The position numbers were made by a program, and so were the translations under genes. From the NCBI GenBank assembly GCA_043757045.1, contig JAYVQC010000045.1:1-36059 (forward strand): DNA of 36,059 bases, in the 5' to 3' direction. Shown in pieces: positions 14,921 to 21,284 of this stretch. How positions within the stretch are numbered: the stretch's first letter is position 1; each line of letters opens with the position of its first letter. The notes beneath the pieces are model-generated. The model was not told the origin of the DNA. It saw nothing but the letters and a program-made list of their open reading frames with translations, and did not search any database. This DNA is from JANNGC01 sp043757045. Its GTDB lineage: Bacteria > Verrucomicrobiota > Verrucomicrobiia > Limisphaerales > SIBH01.

Positions 14921-15063
14921 GCCTGTCACCGGGCCGTTGTCGCTTGAGTGGGTCACGAGATCATACGCGTAGCCGCTGATGTTCGTGGTCGTGCTCATGC
15001 GGTAATACACGCCCACCTTTCCGAGCCGGGCGCGGCCCTGATGCAGAAAGTTCGGTGGGCTTT
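14921..15063. other. Convergent gap with a protein-like remnant on the minus strand
   Basis: Between recA and the oxidoreductase. On the minus strand from about 15055 to 14925 the frame reads LGKVGVYYRMSTTTNISGYA and continues YDLVTHSSDNGPVTG before running into the recA complement. It reads more like protein than chance but has no plausible start or stop, so it may be a gene fragment. Confidence 0.2.
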
Positions 15064-16137
15064 CTACAGTTCCACCCACGCCTTGATTTCCGCCGAACGC
15101 ACCGCGGCGTCCATTACTTGCTGCGCCCGCGCACCGTCGTGGAAGTCCGGCGAGCAAGGGCGCTGATCGCGAATCGCCTCAATGAATTCCCACGCCTGAT
15201 CGTAACGGAATGTGACCAGCGGATCGCCCTGGGTCGGATCACGCGGGGAACCGGGCACTTTCCAGAACTCCTGCGGAATCTCAATCGTCTCCAAACCGGG
15301 GCCGCCGGCTTTTCCCGTCTGCAAGGTGTTCCATGAACCCGTGGTGAAAACGTAGGAGCGTTCGCTGCCGTTGATTTCCACGTAGTCGAGACTGCGCCAG
15401 CTTTCGTTGCGGCCACTCGCGAGTTTGCTGCTCTCCTGCACGCCCGTCGCGCCGTTCACGAACTCAGCCAGCAACGCCACCCAGTCGTCCGTGTCGTTGG
15501 GCTGGCCACCGCGCAGAGGCGTGTGGTTTTTCGTGTTCGCCACGAGTCGTTTGATTGGACCGACCAGGTGGTGCGCGAAATCAATGCGGTGCGAAAGCAT
15601 GTCGCCCAGTTCGCCCGTGCCCGCGAGCTTCTTCACCTGGCGCCAGCCGAGATTGCGCGTGCCCCAGTCCTGCAAGCGGCAGGAGCGGTAATGATACGGC
15701 GTGCCGAGATCGCCGCGCGTGATGAGATGCGAGAGGTAGCGCATCGAAGGCACGAAGCGATACGTGAACGCCGTCATGTGGCGCACGCCAGCCTGGTCCG
15801 CCGCGACGGCCATCGCCTTCGCGTCGGGGTAATTCAGCGCGAGCGGTTTCTCGCTCATCACATGCTTGCCCGCCGCGATGGCCGCGTGCGCGATGAGCGG
15901 ATGCGTGCTGTTCGGCGTGGCGATGATGACCGCGTGGACGTCATCGCGTTTCACGATTTCCTGGTAATCAGTGGAGGTGACACTGACGCCAGTCTGCGTG
16001 CGCGCGGTTTCGAGGTTCGCGGGATTATTGTCGCAGAGCGCGGTGATGCGCACGTCGGGGCAGAGCGCGAGTCCGGGCAAATGATTCTGCAGCGAGATGC
16101 CGCCGCAGCCGATGATGGCAACGCCAAGTGGTTTCAT
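15064..16137 (-). CDS. Gfo/Idh/MocA family oxidoreductase
   Basis: 357 aa from ATG 16137. The Rossmann signature AIIGCGGISLQNHLPGL begins at residue 7, then ITALCDNNPANLE, VIIATPNSTHPLIAHAAIAAGKHVMSEKPLALN with the EKP catalytic lysine, and the C-terminal α/β domain with AFTYRFVPSMRYL and GELGDMLSHRIDFAHHLVG. The family oxidises or reduces sugars and related compounds with NAD(P). The substrate cannot be told, but many verrucomicrobial members act on carbohydrates. No signal peptide is visible, so it is cytoplasmic. A longer frame to 16311 exists, but promoter placement and the family's normal start favour 16137. Confidence 0.9.
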   Translation of the reverse strand: MKPLGVAIIGCGGISLQNHLPGLALCPDVRITALCDNNPANLETARTQTGVSVTSTDYQEIVKRDDVHAVIIATPNSTHPLIAHAAIAAGKHVMSEKPLALNYPDAKAMAVAADQAGVRHMTAFTYRFVPSMRYLSHLITRGDLGTPYHYRSCRLQDWGTRNLGWRQVKKLAGTGELGDMLSHRIDFAHHLVGPIKRLVANTKNHTPLRGGQPNDTDDWVALLAEFVNGATGVQESSKLASGRNESWRSLDYVEINGSERSYVFTTGSWNTLQTGKAGGPGLETIEIPQEFWKVPGSPRDPTQGDPLVTFRYDQAWEFIEAIRDQRPCSPDFHDGARAQQVMDAAVRSAEIKAWVEL

Positions 16138-16145
16138 GCGCGGGC

Positions 16146-16175
16146 AAAGTCCGAAATCCAAAATTGAAAATCCAA
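16146..16175 (-). promoter_or_regulatory. Putative promoter of the Gfo/Idh gene
   Basis: On the minus strand TTGGAT (16175-16170), 18-nt spacer, GACTTT (16151-16146), then 8 nt to the ATG at 16137. It overlaps an AT-rich tract in which TTGGATTT occurs twice. Confidence 0.4.
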
Positions 16176-16284
16176 ACAAATCCCCGGCGGAACTTGCAGC
16201 GTCCCGGCGGGACCGCCGCGCTTCTTGAATGATCGGCCCATCGCAAGGCGGAGGTGTTTCTCCTCGCGGCAAATCTTTCCCCTT

Positions 16285-16313
16285 TTGCCCGCCGCGCGCG
16301 CCGTGTTTCATTC
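16285..16313 (+). promoter_or_regulatory. Putative leaderless-type promoter of the SIS isomerase gene
   Basis: TTGCCC (16285-16290), 17-nt spacer, TCATTC (16308-16313), ccgccc, then ATG 16320. The -10 is weak but the spacing repeats the pattern exactly. Confidence 0.45.
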
Positions 16314-16319
16314 CCGCCC

Positions 16320-16916
16320 ATGAGTTTCACCCAAACGTATCTCGAAGAAACACTGAAGGTCGTCGCCGGTCTGGACGTGGCGGCCATCGAAAAAATGGTG
16401 GAGGAACTGGCGCGCGTGCGCGAACGCGGCGGGCGGCTCTTCATCCTCGGCGTCGGCGGCAGCGCGGGCAACGCCGGCCATGCCGTGAACGACTTCCGCA
16501 AAATCTGCGGCTTCGAAGCCTACGCGCCCACCGACAATGTCAGCGAACTCACCGCGCGCACCAACGACGAGGGCTGGGCCACCGTGTTCAGCGAGTGGCT
16601 CAAAGGCTCGCGCGTGAATGCGAAGGACGGCCTGCTCATCTTCTCCGTCGGCGGCGGCAATATGGAAAAGAACGTCAGCCCGAATCTCGTCAGCGCCATT
16701 CAACTCGCCAAACAGGTTGGCGCGAGCGTGCTCGGCATCGTGGGCCGCGACGGCGGTTACACCGCGCAGGAAGCCACCGCGTGCGTCATCGTCCCCACCG
16801 TGAATCCCGAGCACGTCACGCCGCACTCGGAGGCGTTTCAAGGCGTGGTCTGGCATCTCTTCGTCTCGCATCCGCGGCTCAAGGTGAACCGCACGAAGTG
16901 GGAAGGAACGAAGTAG
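16320..16916 (+). CDS. SIS-domain phosphosugar isomerase, GmhA-like
   Basis: 198 aa from ATG 16320 (a longer frame begins at GTG 16254). A single SIS domain: RLFILGVGGSAGNAGHAVNDFRK holds the phosphosugar-binding serine, then LLIFSVGGGNMEKN and GASVLGIVGRDGGYT. The size and the NAGHAVNDF segment match sedoheptulose-7-phosphate isomerase (GmhA), which starts heptose synthesis for lipopolysaccharide or glycoproteins. A GmhB-like phosphatase lies two genes downstream, supporting a heptose role. Close SIS isomerases of other specificity remain possible. Confidence 0.8.
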   Translation: MSFTQTYLEETLKVVAGLDVAAIEKMVEELARVRERGGRLFILGVGGSAGNAGHAVNDFRKICGFEAYAPTDNVSELTARTNDEGWATVFSEWLKGSRVNAKDGLLIFSVGGGNMEKNVSPNLVSAIQLAKQVGASVLGIVGRDGGYTAQEATACVIVPTVNPEHVTPHSEAFQGVVWHLFVSHPRLKVNRTKWEGTK

Positions 16917-16931
16917 CACCGGAGACTTTGC

Positions 16932-16959
16932 TTCCAAAGCCGGGAACTCTTGCTAACTT
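16932..16959 (+). promoter_or_regulatory. Putative leaderless-type promoter of the small protein-HNH pair
   Basis: TTCCAA (16932-16937), 16-nt spacer, TAACTT (16954-16959), gaaacc, then ATG 16966. The 6-nt gap is typical here; the -35 is weak. Confidence 0.4.
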
Positions 16960-16965
16960 GAAACC

Positions 16966-17238
16966 ATGCAAGGCAAGGCCAACGCAACGACGCTACTGGG
17001 CGGCTTGATGGAACCGCTCGGCCGCTGTCTCAACCCGCAGTCCGCGCGGGAAATCATTTCCATCCAGGCGGATGAGGGCGCGCGTCAGCGCGTGGAAGAA
17101 CTCGCGGCCAAATGCGACGCGGGCCAGCTCACCCCCGACGAGCAGGCCGAATATCAACTGTTTGTCGAAGTGGGCGACTTCATCGCGCTGCTGCAAGCCA
17201 AGGCCCGCCTCTACCTGACGCAGCACCCTGCAAGCTGA
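16966..17238 (+). CDS. Small hypothetical protein paired with an HNH nuclease
   Basis: 90 aa. Largely helical and acidic; the second half (LTPDEQAEYQLFVEVGDFIALLQAKARLYL) matches a pattern I associate with small proteins encoded directly before HNH endonucleases in cyanobacteria and planctomycetes. No enzyme motif is visible. The stop and the next start share one base (TGATG at 17236-17240), so translation is coupled. Antitoxin, immunity protein or nuclease partner are possibilities; none is shown by the sequence. Confidence 0.7.
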   Translation: MQGKANATTLLGGLMEPLGRCLNPQSAREIISIQADEGARQRVEELAAKCDAGQLTPDEQAEYQLFVEVGDFIALLQAKARLYLTQHPAS

Positions 17239-17636
17239 TGTCGCCGCCGTTGCGCCAGTGGGTGCGCGAGCGCGCCGGAAGGCGTGGCGAGTATTGCCGC
17301 TTCCGCAATGAGCATCTGCCGCTCTGGCCTTTCCACGTTGACCACGTCATCGCACAGCAGCACGGCGGTTCAGATGAGGAAACGAATCTCGCGTGGAGCT
17401 GTCACCGCTGCAATCTGCGCAAAGGCACCAACCTCTCAGCCCGCGATCCAGATTCAGCATCCGTGGTCTTGCTGTTCAATCCGCGCCTTGAACCTTGGGA
17501 CTCCAACTTTGAACTACAACAAGGCCGCATCGCCGGCCGCACCGCGCCGGCCCGCGCCACGGCCTGGCTTCTGCAAATGAATGTGGAGGAGCGCGTGCGT
17601 CTGCGGCGGATTCTGATGGAGGCCGGCTTATGGTGA
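17238..17636 (+). CDS. HNH endonuclease
   Basis: 132 aa from ATG 17238. The ββα-metal motif is complete: EYCRFRNEHLP, FHVDHVIAQQHGGSDEETNLAWSCHRCNLRKGTNL, with one Cys (of a possible CxxC; here C-R-F-R) before the core and CHRC within it, the catalytic DH pair and the second His/Asn. The usual first CxxC zinc pair is reduced to a single Cys, so zinc binding may be altered. The C-terminal 60 residues are basic and helical. It acts on DNA, target unknown. It is co-transcribed with the small protein before it and overlaps the phosphatase gene by 7 nt. Confidence 0.88.
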   Translation: MSPPLRQWVRERAGRRGEYCRFRNEHLPLWPFHVDHVIAQQHGGSDEETNLAWSCHRCNLRKGTNLSARDPDSASVVLLFNPRLEPWDSNFELQQGRIAGRTAPARATAWLLQMNVEERVRLRRILMEAGLW

Positions 17637-18196
17637 ACTCGGATTCAACTCGACGCGCCATCTTCCTCGACCGCGATGGCGTGATCAACCGCGCCCTGAC
17701 GCGCGACCACAAACCGTACCCGCCCACGAACCTGGCCGAGTTTGAAATCCTCCCCGGCGTGAAAGAGGCGTGCCTTCAGTTGAAGCAAGCGGGCTTCCTG
17801 CTCGTGGTCGCGACGAACCAGCCTGATGTCGGACGCGGCACGATGGCGCAACCCACCGTCGAAGAACTGCACGCCCACATGAGACGCGAACTGCCGCTCG
17901 ACCGCGTGGAAGTGTGTTATCACCCCGGGCAAGGTTTGTCCGACTGCGACTGCCGGAAGCCGAAGCCCGGCATGTTGCGGCGCGCGGCGCGGGAGTTGAA
18001 CATTGATCTCGCCGCGAGCTGGATGGTCGGCGACCGCTGGCGCGACATTGACTGCGGTCACGCCGCCGGCTGCCGCACGGTGTTCATTGATTACGCTTAC
18101 GACGAACCGCTGAGGCGGACGCCGGACTTTCGCGTGAAGGACTTGCTGGAAGCGGCGCGTGCGATTCTCAGCGCCGGTCCCTTGGCGCGAAAATAG
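17630..18196 (+). CDS. HAD-IIIA phosphatase, GmhB-like (heptose bisphosphate phosphatase)
   Basis: 188 aa. The HAD nucleophile motif FLDRDGVIN has Asp14 and Asp16; motif II is VVATNQPDVGRG; a zinc-binding loop CYHPGQGLSDCDCRKPKPGML is the GmhB/HisB signature; motif IV is VGDRWRDIDCG. GmhB removes the 7-phosphate from heptose 1,7-bisphosphate in ADP- or GDP-heptose synthesis. With the GmhA-like isomerase upstream, part of a heptose pathway is plausible. Start ATG 17630 lies inside the HNH gene (7-nt overlap), so it is probably read from the same message. Confidence 0.87.
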   Translation: MVNSDSTRRAIFLDRDGVINRALTRDHKPYPPTNLAEFEILPGVKEACLQLKQAGFLLVVATNQPDVGRGTMAQPTVEELHAHMRRELPLDRVEVCYHPGQGLSDCDCRKPKPGMLRRAARELNIDLAASWMVGDRWRDIDCGHAAGCRTVFIDYAYDEPLRRTPDFRVKDLLEAARAILSAGPLARK

Positions 18197-18198
18197 AT

Positions 18199-19323
18199 TC
18201 ACCCCACCCGCGCCAACACCGCTGCGCAAATCGCCGCCGCCGCGCGCGGCTGGCTGAGGGCGCGGGCCGCGCGGGACATCGGGAGGAGCTTCTTCGAGTC
18301 GAGCAGCGTGGTGATTTTGAAGGGCAAATCTTCCAGGCAGTTCGCCTTCACCGCCGCGCCTTGTTCCAAAAGAAAATCACTGTTCGCCGCTTCCTGTCCG
18401 GGAATGGGATTCAAGATGAAGAGCGGCTTGCCCATCGCCAGTGCTTCTGAAGTCGTGAGTCCGCCGGGCTTGGTGAGAATCAAATCCGACACGGCCATCA
18501 ACTCCTGCATGTTCGTGGCGAAACCGAGCACTTGGGTCTGGTGACGGTGCGGCAGCGCGGCGAGTTGCGTGCGGAGCTTCTCGTTCTTGCCGCACACGAC
18601 GATGATTTGCAGCGCGCGCTCGATCTTGCCGAGTTCACCGAGAATTTCCCGCACCGGACCCATGCCGAAGCCGCCCCCGAGGACGAGCAGCGTCGGGACG
18701 TTGGCGGCAAAACCAAACTGCGCGCGCAACCCTTCCGCGTCCACGCGCGCGGAGAATTTTGCCGCGATGGGAATGCCCGTCACCGCCACATCGGCGTCCG
18801 CCGCGCCGCGCGCCACGAGTCGCGCCTTCGTCGCGGGCGCGGCCACGCAAAACAAATTCACGCACGGCTCCATCCACAGCGCGTGCGCCTCGAAGTCCGT
18901 CACGATGCAGGTGATGAAGGGGTTGAGTTTTTTGTTCAATCGCTTGCTCGCCATGACGCCGCCCATGATTTCCAACGGCAGATAGTGCGGCGCGAGAATG
19001 ACCTCGGGCGCGAACTCCACGACCTCGGTCACGAACTTCTTCGCCATCACGCCGGACGAGCGGCGGCGGAACTTGGTCAGCTCCTTGATGCGTGCGGGGT
19101 TGTCCGTCTTCTTGAACATCATGGCGTAGAGGTCCGGCGCGTGTTCGATGAGCTTGAGGTAGCCCTTCACATAAATTTTCCGATACCAGCGCGGCGTGTA
19201 GTCGAGCACGTCCACGCGGCGCACCTCATCGGCGGGACGCAGCGCACGCCAGGCTTCTTCGAGCGCAGCGGCGGCTTGCAGATGACCCGCGCCGGCGGTG
19301 ACGGTGGGAATAAAAACTCGCAT
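18199..19323 (-). CDS. Glycosyltransferase, UgtP/MGDG-synthase family (GT28)
   Basis: 374 aa from ATG 19323; a frame extending to 19395 is discounted because CAAGTT ends 6 nt before this ATG. The N-terminal MGDG-synthase domain starts FIPTVTAGAGHLQAAAALEEAW with the acceptor-site GxGH. The C-terminal GT28 domain has LLVLGGGFGMGPV and the nucleotide-sugar motif LTKPGGLTTSEALAMGKPL. The family transfers a hexose from a UDP-sugar to diacylglycerol or related lipids at the cytoplasmic membrane face. The product is likely a glycolipid; which sugar cannot be read from sequence. It lies 2 nt from the convergent GmhB-like gene. Confidence 0.85.
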   Translation of the reverse strand: MRVFIPTVTAGAGHLQAAAALEEAWRALRPADEVRRVDVLDYTPRWYRKIYVKGYLKLIEHAPDLYAMMFKKTDNPARIKELTKFRRRSSGVMAKKFVTEVVEFAPEVILAPHYLPLEIMGGVMASKRLNKKLNPFITCIVTDFEAHALWMEPCVNLFCVAAPATKARLVARGAADADVAVTGIPIAAKFSARVDAEGLRAQFGFAANVPTLLVLGGGFGMGPVREILGELGKIERALQIIVVCGKNEKLRTQLAALPHRHQTQVLGFATNMQELMAVSDLILTKPGGLTTSEALAMGKPLFILNPIPGQEAANSDFLLEQGAAVKANCLEDLPFKITTLLDSKKLLPMSRAARALSQPRAAAAICAAVLARVG

Positions 19324-19329
19324 GGGCGG

Positions 19330-19358
19330 AACTTGCCGGAAACTCCGCGCCTGTCCAA
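19330..19358 (-). promoter_or_regulatory. Putative leaderless-type promoter of the GT28 gene
   Basis: On the minus strand TTGGAC (19358-19353), 17-nt spacer, CAAGTT (19335-19330), ccgccc, then ATG 19323. An exact fit to the window's pattern. Confidence 0.55.
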
Positions 19359-19680
19359 CTCTCCGCCCGTCATTTGGCTTGCCAAGCGCGGACAACCTGC
19401 GCGTAGTGGCTGAAATTCACCCGCGTTCTTGAAAGTGCGATCGCGGGTTTATATGTTCCGGCTTGAAACAATGCTCTGAGAATTTTCATCGGCTTGGCTC
19501 ACACGCGGAACGGCGGCGTGCTCCAGCCAGTCAGAATTTTTTCTTCAGGCCGGCGCTCACTCGGACGTAAGCGCGGCCCGCCTTGCGGGCGGGATTTCCA
19601 AGCGGAAAAGCAAAAGCACGTCTGGCGGCAGCCCGGGCCGCAGGCGCGCACGAACAGTCCGGGCGAAACAGAACGGACGT
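19359..19680. other. Intergenic region between divergent genes
   Basis: No gene is recognised. A palindrome CCCGCC-ttgc-GGGCGGG lies near 19580-19600. On the minus strand a frame ending at 19531 finishes RAYVRVSAGLKKKF, which resembles the terminal strand of an outer-membrane barrel, but the frame upstream is antisense to the next gene, so it is at most a remnant. Confidence 0.3.
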
Positions 19681-20253
19681 ATGATCTGGACGATTCTCGG
19701 CGTGGCGCTCGGCGTGGCGGCCGCGTTTTGCATTATAGCCTCGGAGCTGTTGCGGCATTTCCCCGCGCTCGATGGCTGGCGCGGCGTGTTCGCGGCGGTG
19801 CTCGCCGTGTGCGGCGCGACCGTGGGGCTGACGGGGATGTTCAAAGCCCGCGCGCATCCCGAGCCGGACGATGAGAAACGGGAGAGCCTTTCCTATAAAC
19901 TCGGCCTGCCGTTCTGGGGCGGGATGCTGCTGGCCTGCGCGGGCATCGCGCTGTTCATCCAGCCTTTGTATCAACGTGAAACAGTGGTCGCGCGCGCACC
20001 GGTCGCCCCCGCGCCCCCCCCCGTGGTCAAGGTCGCGCCCGCGCCCGCGCCCGCGCCGACAAATCGGCCCGTGGTTTTTCCGCCGTTGAAAATCCAGGGC
20101 TGCATCTTGGTCGGGGACAACCCGGTGGTGCTGATTGATGGCAAGTCCTTTGCCGTGGGCGACCAAGTGCGCGGCCTGACTGTGAAGTCCGTGACGCGCG
20201 AGGGCGTGGTGCTGGAACAATCGGGGCAGACGAAAACTTACAGGGTGCCGTGA
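19681..20253 (+). CDS. Membrane protein with C-terminal PilP/GspC-like domain
   Basis: 190 aa. Three hydrophobic helices (about 1-22, 33-56 and 74-94) are followed by a proline/alanine-rich linker (PVAPAPPPVVKVAPAPAPAP). A 55-residue domain then reads PPLKIQGCILVGDNPVVLIDGKSFAVGDQVRGLTVKSVTREGVVLEQSGQTKTYRVP. That last part matches the 'ligand a result, declare a parameter' β-domain seen in PilP, GspB and GspC proteins of type IV pili and type II secretion. It may link an inner-membrane complex to periplasmic partners. No other secretion genes are nearby. No promoter of the leaderless kind is convincing. Confidence 0.6.
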   Translation: MIWTILGVALGVAAAFCIIASELLRHFPALDGWRGVFAAVLAVCGATVGLTGMFKARAHPEPDDEKRESLSYKLGLPFWGGMLLACAGIALFIQPLYQRETVVARAPVAPAPPPVVKVAPAPAPAPTNRPVVFPPLKIQGCILVGDNPVVLIDGKSFAVGDQVRGLTVKSVTREGVVLEQSGQTKTYRVP

Positions 20254-20294
20254 GGCCGCGCGCCGCTCAGTGATCCTCCCGCGCCGCTCGTGTC

Positions 20295-20317
20295 GGGTGC
20301 ATCTGGACCCCGTGCTT
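20295..20317 (+). repeat. Diverged solo copy of the MITE terminal repeat
   Basis: GGGTGCATCTGGACCCCGTG and the following CTT match 19 of 23 bases of the terminal repeat of the 2274-2435 element. No inverted partner was found in the 60 bp before the PPK2 gene ends, so it is a lone end or a chance match. Confidence 0.4.
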
Positions 20318-20375
20318 GAGGAACGTCCGGTGCCGGAGGCGGTGCATTCAGCGCGGGCTTGGAAGGTGAAACACG

Positions 20376-21173
20376 CTAGACGATCTTGATCCGCGACAAG
20401 TCTTCCTTCGACTTGGGCCACTTCATCTTCAAACCTTCCAAAGCCCGAACCGTCGTCTGGGCGATGATGTGATCGCGATACCAATTGCGATCCGCCGGGA
20501 CCAGATGCCAGCGGGCGGCCCGGTGGCTGGTGGCGTTGAGCATGTCTTCGTAAGCCGTGATGTAATCATCCCAGCGCTGGCGGGTCCGGAGATCAGCATG
20601 GGAAAACTTCCAGTTCTTCTCCGGGTTGGCGAGGCGCTCGCGGAACCGCTCGGCCTGTTCCTTCTTGCCGAGGTGCAGATAAAATTTCAGCAACACGACG
20701 TGGTTCTCCACGAGGATTTTCTCGAAGTCCACGATCTGCTCGTAGCGCCGCGACCAGACGGAGCGCGGGACAATTTCCAACACGCGCTCGGCCAGCACGG
20801 CCTCGTAATGGGAGCGGTTGAAGACCCCGATGTTTCCGTAGCGCGGCAGGGCTTTGTGGTGACGCCAGAGAAAATCATGCGCGCGTTCCTCGTCGGAAGG
20901 GACTTTGAAATTCGCGGTTTCGACACCCGCCGGATTGACGGCCTCAAGGACGCGGCGGACGGAGCCATCTTTGCCGCTGGCGTCCATGCCCTGAAAGAGG
21001 AGCAGCACGGAATGCCGGGAGTTCGCGTAGAGCAGTTGCTGCAATTCACCGATGCGCTGGCCGTACTCGGCCGTCTTTAATTTTGTCTGCTCCTTGTCCA
21101 GTCCGCCGCAGTGGCTGGAATCAAAATCCTGGAGATGAATCTTTCCCTGGATGACGGTCGGATGCTTTTTCAC
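20376..21173 (-). CDS. ppk2: Polyphosphate kinase 2 (PPK2) family protein
   Basis: 265 aa from GTG 21173. This start matches the family N-terminus and lies 6 nt after TTGGCT; a frame to 21380 adds 69 unlikely residues. PPK2 enzymes transfer phosphate between polyphosphate and nucleotides. Walker A is GMDASGKDG at 62-70; the lid and Walker B region IGVFNRSHYEAVLAERVLEIVP follows; then YEQIVDFEKILVENHVVLLKFYLHLGKKEQAERF and WHLVPADRNWYRDHIIAQT. All hallmarks are intact. Direction of reaction and nucleotide preference (AMP, ADP or both) are not decidable here. Confidence 0.93.
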   Translation of the reverse strand: MKKHPTVIQGKIHLQDFDSSHCGGLDKEQTKLKTAEYGQRIGELQQLLYANSRHSVLLLFQGMDASGKDGSVRRVLEAVNPAGVETANFKVPSDEERAHDFLWRHHKALPRYGNIGVFNRSHYEAVLAERVLEIVPRSVWSRRYEQIVDFEKILVENHVVLLKFYLHLGKKEQAERFRERLANPEKNWKFSHADLRTRQRWDDYITAYEDMLNATSHRAARWHLVPADRNWYRDHIIAQTTVRALEGLKMKWPKSKEDLSRIKIV

Positions 21174-21179
21174 GGTGCC

Positions 21180-21208
21180 AGCCAAGCACAAGCCGGTCCC
21201 TGGAGCAA
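21180..21208 (-). promoter_or_regulatory. Putative leaderless-type promoter of ppk2
   Basis: On the minus strand TTGCTC (21208-21203), 17-nt spacer, TTGGCT (21185-21180), ggcacc, then GTG 21173. The -10 is poor but the geometry is exact and selects the start that fits the family. Confidence 0.45.
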
Positions 21209-21284
21209 TGCGCGGGTGGAGGCCGGGATGTGCCCGCAGAAAAAAGTCGCCGCCACAAATTATCCGGCTTAAAAATTCGTCATC

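Noticed and set aside
16146..16183. Regulator operator from repeated TTGGATTT
   Set aside because: The direct repeat lies in an AT-rich tract; similar simple tracts occur near 35910-35947, so low-complexity sequence is a sufficient explanation.
19531..20484. 317-codon minus-strand frame
   Set aside because: Mostly antisense to the PilP/GspC-like gene with shadow composition; only its last 14 residues look protein-like.
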